64,000 nt of DNA, from positions 93,538,810 to 93,602,809 of the forward strand of contig NC_079489.1 of NCBI RefSeq assembly GCF_020520425.1, in the 5' to 3' direction. Under the pieces are notes generated by a model. The model saw only the letters and a list, made by a program, of their open reading frames with translations. It made no database searches and was not told the origin of the DNA. Position 1 is the stretch's first letter; every line of letters begins with the position of its first letter. Position numbers and translations under genes: made by a program. Positions 9,627 to 21,263 of this stretch are shown here, piece by piece. The stretch is from Spinacia oleracea. Taxonomy: Eukaryota; Streptophyta; Magnoliopsida; Caryophyllales; Amaranthaceae.

Positions 9627-11444
9627 TAGGTTGAGAGGTTGGGGGATAAACATTTCTGGGACTTGTGAGTTATGTCAGACCTGTGAGTTATGTCAGGCTA
9701 CTCTAGAAAGTACATCTCTCCTAGATGTATGATCAAAGTGGATTTAAAGAAGGCCTATGACTCTATTGAGTGGCCTTTTCTCAAACAGATGCTACAAGAG
9801 TTGGGTTTTCCTAGTAAATTTGCCCACTGGGTTATGCAATTCCTGTATTCAGTTTCTTACTCTATCCTGGTCAATGGAGCTCCTACTCCCCCTATTCCTG
9901 CTAAAAAAGGGTTGAGGCAAGGGGTCCATATGTCCCCCTATCTGTTTGCAATAGGAATGGAGTACTTGTCAAGATGTCTGGGTAGTGTAGCAGGTGATAA
10001 ACAATTTAGGTATCATCCAAGATGCAAGAAACTGAATATAACACATATGATGTTTGCTGATGATCTCCTGATGTTTGCAAGAGCTTATATCCCGTCTGTG
10101 ACTGCTTTGTTTGAGGCTTTCACTAAATTTTCACTTGCTTCTGGTCTGTTGGCTAATTTTCATAAAAGTGAGGTTTACACTGCTGGTATCCCTGATAGTT
10201 TATCTGATCAGATTGTAGAGTAAATTGGCATTCCAAAGGGTTCCTTTCCCTTCAAGTACCTTGGTGTTCCCTTGACAACCAGGAAACTTAAGTTTGCTGA
10301 TTGCAAACCTCTCATTGAAAAGATAGTTGTTAGAGTGAGAAGCTGGGCTGCAAAAATTTTGTCTTATGTAGGGAGGTTACAATTTGATCAAGTCTGTCTT
10401 ATTTGGTATTCAAATGTACTGGAGCCAGATCTCTGTGATGCCAAAGAAAGTAATGAAGGAAATCCAAAGGATCTGTAGATGCTTTCTTTGGACAGGTTAT
10501 GAGCTGGGTTCAAAGAAAGCTCCTGTTGCATGGGAGCAAATGTGCTTTCCCAAGAGTTGTGGAGGGTGGAATTTGACCAATCTGGTTATCTGGAACAAAG
10601 CAGCTGTTGTGAAGCATCTATGGGCTCTTTCTATGAAACAAGATAGACTGTGGGTTAAATGGATTCATGTTTACTATGTGAAAACCAGAATTTCTGGAAT
10701 ATGCATGTTCCCAATGGGCTCACTTGGTCTCTTAGGAAGAGTTGGCACAGTAGAGACATGGTGATGCAAGCTGGTAATTTTGACCAGTTTACTTATGCTG
10801 GCAAGTTCAAGATCAACAAAATGTATAAGTATTTGCATGATATTGGAGGGCATGTTGCCTGGAAGAGAATCATTTGCAATAGTAAAGCTACCCCTAAAGC
10901 TGCCTTCATTGTATGGTTGGAGTTGCATAAAAGACTCCCTACTAAAGATAGGTTGAGAGGTTGGGGGATAAACATTTCTGGGACCTGTGAGTTATGTCAG
11001 GCTGCTGATGAGAGCCTTGACCATTTATTTTTCGATTGCTCTTTTTCCAAGGAGGTTTAGAGTGGTGTTCTTCAACATATGGGAGTCAGTAGATCAGTAA
11101 TGCAGTGGGAGTTGGAGGTGCAGTGGTGTTCAGTCAAAAGCAGAAGCACTTAAGAAGCTGATATCAGGAGAAGCATGGCATTTGCTGAAACTGTCTATGC
11201 TTTGTGGCTGCAGAGGAATGCCAAGATTTTCAAGAACAAAATTGAGCCTATTGATTGTATTGTTAGGAGAATCATATTCATAGTGGCCTGTAGATGTGAG
11301 TAGGTAGTCTGTTCTTTTTGCTTTTGTTGGTGTGGTTCCCTTTCTTGTTGGCTGGAACTTCTTGGTGTATTGGTGTTTGGTGTTTTCACCACTTTGGTAA
11401 TAATATTCCTTATTATTTGCCAAAAAAAAAAAAAAAAAAAAAAG
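9627..11444 (+). mobile_element. 5'-truncated L1-like LINE inserted in chromovirus pol
   Basis: A non-LTR retrotransposon fragment carries the 3' half of ORF2, a 3' UTR and a poly-A of about 22 A (about 11422-11443), with a 13-bp target duplication. The 5' end is a scrambled copy of an internal segment (see findings). Orientation is the same as the host element. The insertion is later than the chromovirus. The open frames have several stops, so it is a dead copy, as most truncated LINEs are. Confidence 0.88.
9699..11060 (+). pseudogene. LINE ORF2 C-terminal half: reverse transcriptase and zinc-binding RT tail
   Basis: The RT core starts near residues YISPRCMIKVDLKKAYDS and includes GLRQGVHMSPYLFAIGMEYL and the catalytic MMFADDLLMF. 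GSFPFKYLGVPL follows, then FLWTG and AVAWEQ/CFPKSCGG-type blocks. The end reads RLRGWGINISGTCELC...DHLFFDCSFS, which is the zf-RVT domain (C-x2-C ... H-x4-C). The usual upstream endonuclease is missing. Breaks include a TAA at 10221, a frame change near 10385, another near 10760 and TAG at 11058. RT would reverse-transcribe element RNA at a nicked target. The piece is about 450 residues against roughly 1300 for a full ORF2. Confidence 0.85.
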
Positions 11445-14372
11445 ATCAACTTGAAGACATTGCAGTAGTGAATGAATTCCTCGATGTGTTTCCGGAAGAG
11501 ATCCCTAGGATGCCTCCTAATCGACCTATTGACTTTACCATAGACTTAGTGCCTGGAACCGCGCCTATCTCGAAAGCACCATATCGAATGGCTCCAGCAG
11601 AAATGAATGAGTTGAAAAGCCAGTTGGAGGATCTATTGGAGAAAGGTTACATTAGGCCAAGTGCATCACCTTGGGGAGCACCAGTCTTGTTTGTGAAGAA
11701 GAAGGATGGAAGTATGAGGCTCTGTATAGACTACAGGGAGCTCAATAAGGTCACGATAAATAATAAGTATCCTTTACCTAGGATAGAGGACCTATTTGAC
11801 CAACTGAAAGGAGCAGGAATCTTTTCAAACATCGATTTGCACTCAGGTTATCATCAATTGAGAATCGCTGATCACGATATACCAAAGACCGCATTCAGGA
11901 CTAGATACGGGCATTATGAGTTCACTGTTATGCCTTTTGGGTTAACCAATGCACCTGCAATATTTATGGACTTGAAGAAACGTGTGTTCCATGCCTATTT
12001 GGACAAGTTTGTAGTGGTTTTCATAGATGACATCCTAGTGTATTCGAAGAGTGAAGAGGATCACGCTGAACACTTGAGATCTGTGTTGAGTACCCTGAGA
12101 GATAACCAGTTGTATGCCAAGTTCTCAAAGTGTGAATTTTGGTTGGAAAGGGTTGCATTTTTGGGACATTTTGTTTCTAAAGAAGGAGTGGCAGTAAACC
12201 CTGCTAAGATCAAAGCTGTTAGTGAATGGCCTACACCCAAGAGCGTGACGGACATTCGAAGTTTTCTGGGATTAGCTGGCTACTATAGACGCTTTATGCA
12301 AGACTTCTCTAGGATAGCCAAGCCAATGACAACCTTGATGAAGAAGGAAGAAAAGTTTGAATGGAATGACCAGTGTGAGGAGGCGTTCCAAGCCTTGAAG
12401 ACGCGATTGACAACCGCGCCGGTGTTAACCTTTCCAGATGAGAGTGGTACCTATGATGTGTATAGTGATGCCTCTAATAATGGTTTAGGGTGTGTATTGA
12501 TGCAGAACGGAAAGGTTATTGCGTATGCGTGGAGGCAGTTGAAGCCATATGAATCCAATTACCCTACCCATGATTTAGAGCTAGCCGCCATAGTGTTTGC
12601 ATTGAAGATATGGAGACACTATGTGTGTGGTGTGAAATGTAGGATATTCACAGATCATAAGAGTTTAAAGTACATTTTCACACAGAAGGATCTGAATATG
12701 CGCCAATGAAGGTGGTTGGAGTTAATCAAGGACTATGATTTGGATATTCAGTACCATGAAGGAAAAGCCAATGTAGGTGCGGATGCCTTGAGTAGGAAAT
12801 CGAGTCATAGTATTAATGCGTTAGTAGTTGCTAACGAGCTATGTAAGGACATGCAGCGTTTGAACCTTGAAATAGTGAGTGGTGAAAGTCTTGAGGGAAT
12901 GATGAATGCCTTAACCATCCAGCCGTCAATATTTGATGAGATTAAGGAGAATCAGGTTGGTGATGTAAAGTTGGAGCGAATCAAGGAAAAGATTTCGCAA
13001 GGAAAGGAATTAGATTTCAAGATCCATGATGATGGAAGTTTCAGGTACAAAGGCAGGTGGAGTGTGCCTCAAAAGTGTGGAGAATTGAAGGAGAAATTGA
13101 TGAGAGAAGGGCACAATACGCCATATTCTGTACACCCAGGTGGTGACAAGTTGTATAAGGATTTGAAAAAGATCTATTGGTGGCCAAGAATGAAGAACGA
13201 AGTGGCTGAATTTGTGGCTAGATGCCTGACTTGTCAAAAGGTTAAGATAGAACACAGGAGACCTCAAGGGAAGGTCCAACCTTTAGAGATTCCAAGTTGG
13301 AAATGGGACTGTATTTCTATTGACTTTGTCACTTGTTTTCCTAAGTCGAAAACCGGAAATGATACAATTTGGGTTGTGGTAGATAGGTTGACCAAGTCAG
13401 CAGTGTTCATACCAATGAAGGAAACCTGGAAAATGGAACAACTTACTAAAGCTTACATTAAGAATGTTGTGAGGTTACATGGAGTTCCTAAGGATATCGT
13501 ATCAGATAGGGATTCAAGGTTTCTTTCGAATTTTGGAAAAGTGTGCAGAAGAGCTTTGGTACAACATTGAAAATGAGTACAGCCTTCCACCCAGCCACAG
13601 ATGGACAAACTGAGAGAACCATCCAAACCCTTGAGGACATGCTGCGAGCATGCGTCATCGATTTCCAAGGAAGTTGGGAAGATAGTATATCCTGGATTTG
13701 ATTGAATTTTCATAAAACAATAGCAATCATGCTAGTATAGGAATGGCACCGTTTGAGGCCCTGTATGGACGAAAGTGTAGAAGTCCACTTTGTTGGAATA
13801 ACATTACTGAAACCGTAGTGTTGGGACCTCAAATGATAGAGGACACCATGAACCAAATCCGAACCATCCAATCGAAAATTTAAGCGGCGCAGGATCGCCA
13901 AAAGAGTTATGCGGACTTGAAACGTAGGGATGAAGAGTTCAACATAGGTGATAAGGTGTTGCTCAAAGTGTCACCAATGAAAGGTGTCATGAGATTCAGA
14001 AAGAAAGGGAAGTTAATCCCTAAGTACATAGGCCCATATGAAATCTTAGAACGAATAGGAAAGGTAGCCTATAGACTAGCCTTGCCTATGGACTTGCATA
14101 GAGTGAATAATGTGTTCCACATATCTCAGTTAAGGAAATATGTTTCGGATGAGTCGCATGTGTTGCAACTGGAGACCATAGAATTAGACCAAAGTTTAAC
14201 TTTCGAGGAAAGACCCGTCAAAATCCTGGATAGTAAAGTGCGTAGTACACGTACTAAGGATGTGAAAATTGTCAAAGTGTTGTGGTCTAATCAAGAATCT
14301 GAGGAAGCGACTTGGGAAGCGGAGGATGAAATGAGAAAGAAATATCCCGAGCTTTTTCCCGAGGTTAGTTGA
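11445..14372 (+). pseudogene. pol: Chromovirus pol: RT, RNase H, integrase, chromodomain
   Basis: RT (about 11600-12290) shows [47 protein letters not shown] and [10 protein letters not shown]. RNase H (about 12440-12700) shows [16 protein letters not shown]. The integrase zinc region (13110-13250) shows HPGGDKLYKDLKKIYWWPRM and CLTCQKVK. The catalytic core has D in SIDFVTCFP, D in SDRDSRF, and E in [10 protein letters not shown]-terminal domain (GPYEILERIGKVAYRLALP) is followed by a chromodomain-like end (EERPVKILDSKV, ATWEAEDEM, YPELF). Defects are an in-frame TGA at 12707-12709 (CGA to TGA is the simplest cause), a shift near 13550, a TAA near 13880 and a return to frame by 13917. Integrase inserts the cDNA, and the chromodomain is thought to bias insertion to heterochromatin. 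Confidence 0.88.
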
Positions 14373-14620
14373 GTTACGGGGTCGTAACTCGTGTCTTTTA
14401 AGGGGGGTAGAGTGCGGTAGAATTTAGCTCTTTTTACCTTGTTTTCCCCTAATTTATGCTCAATTCAGTGCTTTCTATTGAATTTGCACTTATTATAGTC
14501 CTGTTTAATCATGTAAAGAGTACAGTAACTTAAAATTTTTGCAAGTGAACGCATTAAAGTCTCAAGTTTTGAGTTTGAATTTTGATTTCCGAACCCAAGT
14601 TTCGGGACGAAACTTATTTT
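14373..14620. other. 3' untranslated region of the chromovirus
   Basis: Stop-rich DNA from the end of pol to the PPT. It includes AAGGGGGGTAGAG at about 14400, a purine run that could act as a second, upstream plus-strand primer. Confidence 0.4.
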
Positions 14621-14633
14621 AAGGAGGGTATAC
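14621..14633 (+). other. Polypurine tract of the chromovirus
   Basis: AAGGAGGGTATAC ends directly before the LTR start TGTAATACC at 14634. Confidence 0.6.
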
Positions 14634-17302
14634 TGTAATACCTCGTATTTTTATAATAATTATATATATATTTTATTATATTTATAAAGCATTTTATGAT
14701 TTTTAGAATTTATTTCGCATTTAAATATTATTTAAATGTATTTTATGTAATTAGAATATTTATTATTTTAATTAATTACGAAACGAATTTAATTTTCGAG
14801 TCGGGAAATTTAATGTGCCGCAAGTAATTTTTAAAAGGTTTGGGATTTAAATGAAAAGTCCAACTCGTTTTATAAATCGAGCCCAATCAAAAGAATTTAA
14901 TTCTAAGCTTAAGGCTAACCCAATCATTTAAATGCTAAGCCCAATGTCAAATTGCCAAGCCTAGCCCACTAGAGATATGAGAGCCTATAAATAGGACTCT
15001 CCTCATTAAATGACCCCCTTGTTTTTCATTAAAGCCTCTCTCTTTTTCTTATCCCACACTCTTACTCTCTTTTCTCTCTCCTTGTGCCCGGTTCCTCACC
15101 CGCACCGCACAGCACTCGCGTGCCGTGCTGCTTGCCTCGTTGCTCGCCCTCGCTGTGGTGCTGTGCGCTGCTGCTTCTCTCGCCCAGCCACACGAGCACA
15201 CCTCTCGCCCTCACTCTCTCGCGCCCAGCACGCTGTCCCTCGCCCTCTTTCTCTCGCGCCCAACGCTCGCTCTGCCCTGCTCGTCACCCCTCTGCCGCGG
15301 TCGCACACACGAAGTGTGTGTGTGTGTGTGTTGCTTTGTTTCGTTCATTCAATTCTTTCTCCTAGTCACGTTAATTTGTGGTTGTTCCGTGCTATAGGCC
15401 GGATTGGTATAATTCTCTTCTTCCTTACCTATTCTATTTCAATTCCGTATTTTAAATTATATTATTATTATTGTTTTGAATAATTAAAATGCTGGGAATC
15501 GGTTGTGAACACCGTACTTTGAGGATTTATATGTTTTGATTCATGAGGCATATTTTAAATTATTAAAGCATGAATTTTCAGATTCGTTTATTTAATAAAG
15601 GTTTGATTTTTATGATGTTAAATCGGTTTTATTGAGAATTTAAAGTTAGGGTTTTAACCTAGACTTAATGGGTCAATTGTTTAGCATAATTCAGTGATGA
15701 ATTTAATTATGATAATCAATTATATTTTCAAATTTATATAAAGGCTTAAAGTGTTGATTTTTATTGATTTTAAGGGCGGAAAAAGTAAGTTTTCATACTA
15801 GGGATTAGTTTTGCAAATTGAGACGATTATTTTATTAAAGGACGATTGAATTCTAAAGTTTAAACAAGGTTTAATATTTTATAAAGTTTCTGGAAATTTA
15901 ATGAACATGGAAATAATTAAAGTTTCATTATTTTGATGGTAGGAGGTGATTTCTAAGTAAGTGCTTGTTTTGTAAAGTGACCCATACGCTTAGGTATTCA
16001 AGGTACGTACAAGTCTAGGGCGACCACACCATTTGTCAAAGGCATTACATGATTGTTGTTGATGTGAATTATATTTTGTGGATTCATATTTGTTTTGGTG
16101 AACGATCATGTGGATTATTATTCGTACCACGTCGTACTATTTATTTTACCACATGTGAAGGGTTAGCTCACGTAAGCCACCTCACATGTAGGGTTCAGTT
16201 GGGAATATTTTATAAGAAATGGATTAGGAATTGTCGTGCAAGGGCACAACCCTCATGTTAATAGGCATGATGTGGAATCTAACCTTTTGTGAGAAGGAAC
16301 TTGATAGTAATTTCACTACGTCTTGATTTATTGATCACAAGTCCTAAAGGATTAAAATGAGATTGTTTTGGTTGTCGTTTATTAATTGTATGTATGTACG
16401 TGTGTGTTCGAGTCTCGAGTTCACCATTAATAAAATGTTAATAAACGTAAAGTGCAACCAGAACAAGCTTCAAAACTCTTGGAATGTATATACCTTGAGT
16501 ATGAACAATTGGGGGGAGACTTGCCGGAAAGCTTGATCTCCTACTAATGATACAAGACGTTGTTTCATTCATTTTATGCGCTGGAATTCCGTCGGTATGG
16601 CCCGAAACTCGGTATGGTCCGTTATTTATTATTTATTATGGTGTTTGGTGGACTCCCAACACCCTTCCTTTATGGAATATTCTTTTGGCCCGTTCGAAGC
16701 TTATTCTAATTAAATTGTGAGTCAAGAGTCGAGTCAAGAGTCGAGTCTTGTATTCATGATTCACGTGTTAATTAAAAAATGGCTTTTGCATGTTGATTAG
16801 TACTTAGTGATTGATGTATGTTTATATTTTTATTTCACTCTAGTCTTGTAAGTACTCAGCTTTTTGCTGACTACGTGATTTGTGTCTTTTGGTCATGGCC
16901 TTTGCGTTAATGACCCTATGATGATCCATCATTTGCACTTGCATTGTTGGGGAGTAGAATAATATAGCAGGTTGGTAGGTCGAAGTACGATCGAAATCAT
17001 GTGGCTTGGGATGATTGAGAGAGTTGCATGCTTTCGTACTTTAAAACTATTTTTATCTATACTCTAATTATGTTTGGGTTTGTTGAATTTTGATACTTTT
17101 TTTTTTGGGCCGTTATGGTTCCAAATTGTAGGAGGCCTCGATAATTTATTTATGTTTTTAAAAGTTAGTTGACATTTAATTCCACTGCGTAATTTTGGTA
17201 ATAGCCTTAACCGTTATCACGGTGGCGGTAATACTTTACTAATTCCTTTATTTTAAGTTGGAAAATGGTTTTATAAAAGCAAGGAATTATTAGTGTGTTA
17301 CA
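14634..17302 (+). repeat. 3' LTR of the chromovirus (2669 bp)
   Basis: Starts TGTAATACCTCG and ends AGTGTGTTACA, followed by AGGAG. TATAAAT is at 14986-14992 and a (TG)n run at about 15317-15332. The block of about 180 bp present at 4640-4818 in the 5' LTR is absent here. The break falls at ATTATT, a short repeat that could have driven the deletion. An open frame at 15010-15483 is low-complexity and not called as a gene. Confidence 0.88.
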
Positions 17303-17307
17303 AGGAG
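17303..17307 (+). repeat. Target-site duplication AGGAG (right copy)
   Basis: Identical to 3094-3098 and directly adjacent to the LTR end CA at 17302. Confidence 0.9.
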
Positions 17308-17401
17308 TCGGTTGCCCCCGGGACAAAGCTAGAACAGGAGCTGGAGCGGTACATGAGCAAGAACAGGAACAAGGAGCCTGTGATCGAGACTATGGTCTAG
17401 G
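17308..17401 (+). pseudogene. 3' end of the gene split by the chromovirus
   Basis: Taken together with 3080-3098, the frame reads on as LEQELERYMSKNRNKEP and stops at TAG about 17401. The coding-like Glu/Lys-rich helix on both sides of the insertion is the reason for joining the two pieces. See 2343-3098. Confidence 0.45.
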
Positions 17402-18114
17402 ATGACTCGGACTGATCCTGCATGGTAGCGAGTTCTAGCTTTGCTTTTGTATGAGGATTTTTTTTGTATGGATATTTTCACTTGTATTTGTATCTGGATT
17501 TGTGTGGTTTGAATATTGGATTTTGTATTTGCATGGTTTTAAATGGTATGTGTATTTTTGCAAGGTTTTGAATTGAATTTCGTATGCATTGTGTGTGCAT
17601 TTTTGAAATTTGTGGCTATATGTATGCATGCAAAATGAAAAAAAATTGCCCATTTCGGGTGTATATACCCACTATAAACCCCCACTTTGACTAAGTACTT
17701 TTGGTTAGAAAAAGCGCAAGTCAAAGTATATTCGACTCTTGCTCATGCACATGCTGACTCGACTTAGGACACCGATCTAGAACTAGAATGCTTTTGAATT
17801 TTGAACAAATTGATCCGAAATTGACCCGGGTGCTAATTCGAACTTCTTGAAATCGCGCGACACACGGCTTTTAGAATATTTGGCATAAATCATTGGAGCT
17901 GATTTGGTTGTACAATGCCATGAGGAGTGCATACTTGATGTCATAAAGTGGGACGTTGGGTTAGTCCTTGTTGCAGGCCCTGCGCCTGGCGCAGGCTTTG
18001 GCGCCCAGCGCAAGTACTGGTTTTTGTATAAAAAAAAGAGTATTCCGGATCACTTTTCATGCACTAATCCTTCACTACTCTTTTTCACCCTCTATTCTTT
18101 TCAAAATAAAGCAA
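17402..18114. other. T-rich spacer with PPT-like and GCGCC motifs
   Basis: There is no gene. The stretch at 17450-17640 is T/G-rich. At about 17680-17697 lies AAACCCCCACTTTGACTAAG, which is AAAGTGGGGGTTT on the minus strand. It is close to the PPT-type sequence at 30232-30253 and so may mark the 3' end of the minus-strand Tat-like element. At 17984-18015 GCGCCTGGCGCAGG and GGCGCCCAGCGC form a palindromic pair related to those at 29702 and 48780. Confidence 0.4.
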
Positions 18115-19488
18115 ATGGCTATGTCTTTTGAAAATGCCTTGAACTCTTGGCTTGGTTCGCAAGGAAAACTGGAGGAAAGGGAGCTAGATGGCATGCATCT
18201 TGGGGTGCTCGTCTCCTTCCAGTTCGTGAAACTGATATGCATTTCATTCATGCAGCTTTGGACGCTTGGGATCCGATTCACCACGTTTTCCGCTTTGGCA
18301 ACAACGAGATATGTCCCCTCCCTGAAGAGTTTAGTGCCATATTGTGCTGGCCCCTTATGATAGAGCCTTGTATGCCTAGTGTTGAGGAACACTTTTTCTT
18401 GGCTTTTGAGAGGTATTTGGGCCTGAATCCCCGACTTTAGAGTGTTGTCGTACATGGCCGAGGGGTGGATTTTTCCCTCTTTATCACCTATTTTGCTGGT
18501 CTTGATATCCCCAAGGTCTACCGCTTGACGACTTTGAGTTTTTTTTATCTTTGCTCGCTTCCTCTTTTCGTGGCAGGGGTTTGACAATGGTGATGCCTCC
18601 CTAATAGAGATTGTGGAGCAGTTTGCTTCTGGTAGGGACCCAATACCGCTTGTGATTGGTGAGACATTGTTGGGCCTTGATACGCAGAAGTCGGACCCCT
18701 CTTCTATGCCATCGGGAAGCCCGATGCTACTCCAAGTAAGGATCTGGAGTTTCTTGTATATTGAAATTTGCATTTGCATTTTTGAACTTTGAATATTGAA
18801 TTTCTTTCTTGTATTTTCCCCAAGGTTTGTCTTAGGGAGAGACTCATGTTGGTGGCGCCACCAGAGAACATGGCAAGCTATAATAGGAAGGGATTCACCG
18901 TGCGGCCTATGATGTATGGCCGACTTTCACTGGATGAGTGGCGCTGCGCACTCTAGGAGATAGGATCTTGTTTCAGGTGGGTAAACCCATGGTGGGGAAT
19001 TTCTTCTATGAGACATGCACCTGAATCTACTACTTTGAGGGTGCCTAGCCTTTCTATGTTAGTCTTCTTCTCTCCTGCTCGAGTGATGAGACAATATGGC
19101 TTAAGGCAAGAAATCCCGGATTGCGTTGAGGAGCATCTGAAGCCTGTTGTACTGAATGCTAATCGTCTTGAAGTTTGGAGGCGGTATTGGGTTGCCAAAC
19201 CATTATTGAACATTCAATTCTCACCTGAGCCTGTTACGCCTGTCTGCGGGGTATATTGTATGGATGAAAGGTCTAAGCCAAAGGGACATTTCTCTTTCTG
19301 TGTCCGTGGGAGCCCGAGGTTCTAGATCTAGACGCCTTGCATCAATTGATTATGAAGAAGGTGACGGGAGTGTCGCCCGCCCGGTGCTTGACCGTTCTAG
19401 GTCCAAAGGAAGTTCGTCATCCTCCCGTCTTGGAAGACTAGCAAGTTCCTTCTCCCGCCGCTTGGGCAAGGGGAAGATTGATGAATGA
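18115..19488 (+). pseudogene. Antisense accessory gene (aORF) of a minus-strand Tat-like element, decayed
   Basis: An ATG at 18115 opens MAMSFENALNSWL. After a frameshift the next block reads DAWDPIHHVFRFGNNEICP and LPEEFSAILCWP. It matches my memory of plant transposon-associated proteins that share an FRFG.NEICPLPEEFSAIL motif. Later blocks are RPMMYGRLSLDEWRC (18900s), WWGISSMRHAPESTTLRV and SLSMLVFFSPARVMRQYGL (18990-19100), LEVWRRYWVAKPLLNI (19165-19215) and a Ser/Arg-rich tail (SRSKGSSSSSRLGRLA) to TGA 19486-19488. Stops at 18438, 18956 and 19323 and several shifts break it. An intron may lie at about 18735-18825. It is antisense to the integrase and RT scraps at 19980-21190, as in other Tat elements. 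Function unknown. Confidence 0.55.
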
Positions 19489-19979
19489 TTGCAAGAAGGG
19501 CAAGGGGATAGTACTCAAGGTGCCAAGACTCAAGAGCATAGTCGCCCAACCGCATATCTTTGTAGGATTTATGTGATTCAAATTGTATTTGTAGGAAATG
19601 TGTTTCAGAGTGTGTTTAGAAGATGTATTTTGGAAGTGGTGTTTAGTGGAGGTGAAAAGGCTTTGAACTTTGCTTCACTTGATTCCAACCTTGTAATCGA
19701 ATTTGCTTTGATAAAGTTATTTGAAGGGTATGTCAGGTTCCGCTTGAACTTGCTTTGCACAACAATTGGATTTTGAATTTTAAATTTTGATTTTTAGGAT
19801 GCCCTTAACTGAGGAAACTTTGAAAAAAAATGTATTAAGGTGGTCGGGCCTCGGAATGAGGTTGCCTACGTGTCCCATTAAGGAATCAGGCCGAACATAG
19901 TTCTAACTTACAGAACTTTTTGAATTTATTTTGAATTTTGAATTTAGAACTTAGACATAGAACTTCTTGAGCTAATCCA
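19489..19979. other. Spacer between aORF and integrase remnant, with a conserved family motif
   Basis: No gene. At 19835-19905 TCGGGCCTCGGAATGAGG, TTGCCTACGTGTCC and GGAATCAGGCC resemble the stretch at 51682-51752 (TTGCCTACGTATCC, GGAATCAGGTC). The rest is TTGAATTT-rich low-complexity DNA. Confidence 0.45.
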
Positions 19980-20870
19980 GGTTCGTCAAAGAACGGAACT
20001 CAGTCCCATCGACATCTGTTAATTCGACTGCTCCCCCGGAAAGGATTTTCTTGACAATGTACGGCCCGACCCAGTTGGGTCTGAATTTTCCCCTCTTTGT
20101 CCATGACGCTCTTGCGAAGGGCTTTCAGGACAAGCTCGCCTTCCTTGATTTTTCGGGTTCTGACCCTCTTGTTGAAATGTCTGGCCACTCGGCGCTGATA
20201 GACTTGTACCTGGTTAGCGGTTTGAAGCCGTCACTCATCGAGCATGACTAGCTCGTCGTATATTGATTGTACCCATGCAGCTTCTGGGATATTTCTTTCG
20301 AAGACTATCCTTAGAGAAAGTATCTCTAGCTCGATAGGTTGTACCGCTTCCATTCCATAGACCAACGAAAATGGAGATGCGCCAGTTGAAGTGCAAATAT
20401 AAGTTCAAAAACCCCACAATGCAAAGTGCAGATTCTGGGGCCAATCGTTTTAATTTGTTGTTATCTTCATGATAATGGTTTTGACATTCTTGTTGGATGC
20501 TCCGACCGCCCCATTGGTCTGTGGATGATAAGGCAAAGAGCGGTGATGTCGAATTTTTCGGACCTTGGGTCCGCTGGGATTGTTGTATTGAAGATTGTAC
20601 GGTATCCCTTTTGAAGTTTGAACTGTTGAAGCTTGTAGATGTTTTTAGAACTTGAACCTTTGTAGTTTGTACCTTGAATTTTGTACCTTGGAATTGTAGA
20701 TGCCTTGCTTGGCACAACCTTGCTCGGTTAGAGATTATAGAACTTGAATTTTGAATCTTTGCACTTTGAATCTTGTACTTGGTGAATAGGTCTTCACATT
20801 CGCCTTGGAAATGGGTTCCCTGATCACTGATGAACTTGTGAGGAACACCGTATCTTTATATGATGTTTTC
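19980..20870 (-). pseudogene. Tat-like integrase remnant
   Basis: On the minus strand, from high to low coordinates: RYGVPHKFISDQGTHFQGEC (core, second catalytic D) near 20845-20785; SLPYHPQTNGAVGASNKNVK near 20560-20480; STGASPFSLVYGMEAVQP near 20385-20335; and RVRTRKIKEGELVLK with PNWVGPYIVKKILSGG near 20170-20040. The residue expected to be the catalytic Glu (NGAVE) is Gly. About 180 bp of TTGAA-rich DNA (about 20595-20775) splits the core. TAA/TAG codons and shifts complete the decay. The piece lacks the N-terminal zinc finger and the RNase H region. Confidence 0.75.
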
Positions 20871-20899
20871 TTGAATGATCTGGGACACTTTCTTGGAAC

Positions 20900-21190
20900 C
20901 CAATACTTTGAAAGATATGGATACTTTGACTCTCGAATAAACCCGGCCTCTAACTGCTTAGAGAGTTATTCTTGAAATTTGAGGGAAACATCCGATTTCA
21001 TGCGGCAGAGTTACTGCTTAATGGGCTTTGAATCTAGAATGAGGGGAATTGTATGTTGACCGATGCTTGGATCAACCCCTGGCGTATCATGATAGGACCA
21101 TGCGAAGACGTCTATGTACTCTGAAAGTAGCTTGATCCGATCATCCCGCTCTGCTTGAGGTAAAACCAATCTGAACTAGTTTTGAATCAC
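20900..21190 (-). pseudogene. Fragment from the start of Tat-like RT
   Basis: The minus strand reads YIDVFAWSYHDTPGVDPSIG, HTIPLILDSKPIKQ, LCRMKSDVSLKFQE and LEAGFIRESKYPY. These are the block just before the RT fingers, equivalent to ADVFAFSADEMPGISPDI in the intact element at 41744-46408. It abuts the integrase core directly. Almost all of RT, RNase H and the integrase N-terminus were therefore lost by an internal deletion near 20870-20900. Two stops are visible. Confidence 0.65.
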
Positions 21191-21263
21191 TGTTGTTAGA
21201 TAGGTTAACTTTTTCTGTTTCCTCAATTATGGGCGTCCTGAATTCATGATTTTTGATAGCTTT

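Larger units (their letters stand above)
3099..17302 (+). mobile_element. Gypsy chromovirus (Tekay/Del type), 14.2 kb, complete ends, defective coding
   Basis: Two long LTRs (2901 and 2669 bp) enclose a PBS, leader ORF, gag, protease, RT, RNase H, integrase with a C-terminal chromodomain-like segment, and a PPT. The order PR-RT-RH-IN and the chromodomain place it in Gypsy chromoviruses; the long LTRs and sequence style suggest the Tekay/Del clade. A LINE lies inside pol (9627-11444). Gag and protease are separated by a 1-base shift, and pol has an in-frame TGA and later shifts. The first 70 bp of the LTRs already differ at about 3 positions, so the insertion is clearly older than the Tat element at 31332-46869. 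It landed in an exon-like stretch (see 2343-3098). Confidence 0.9.
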
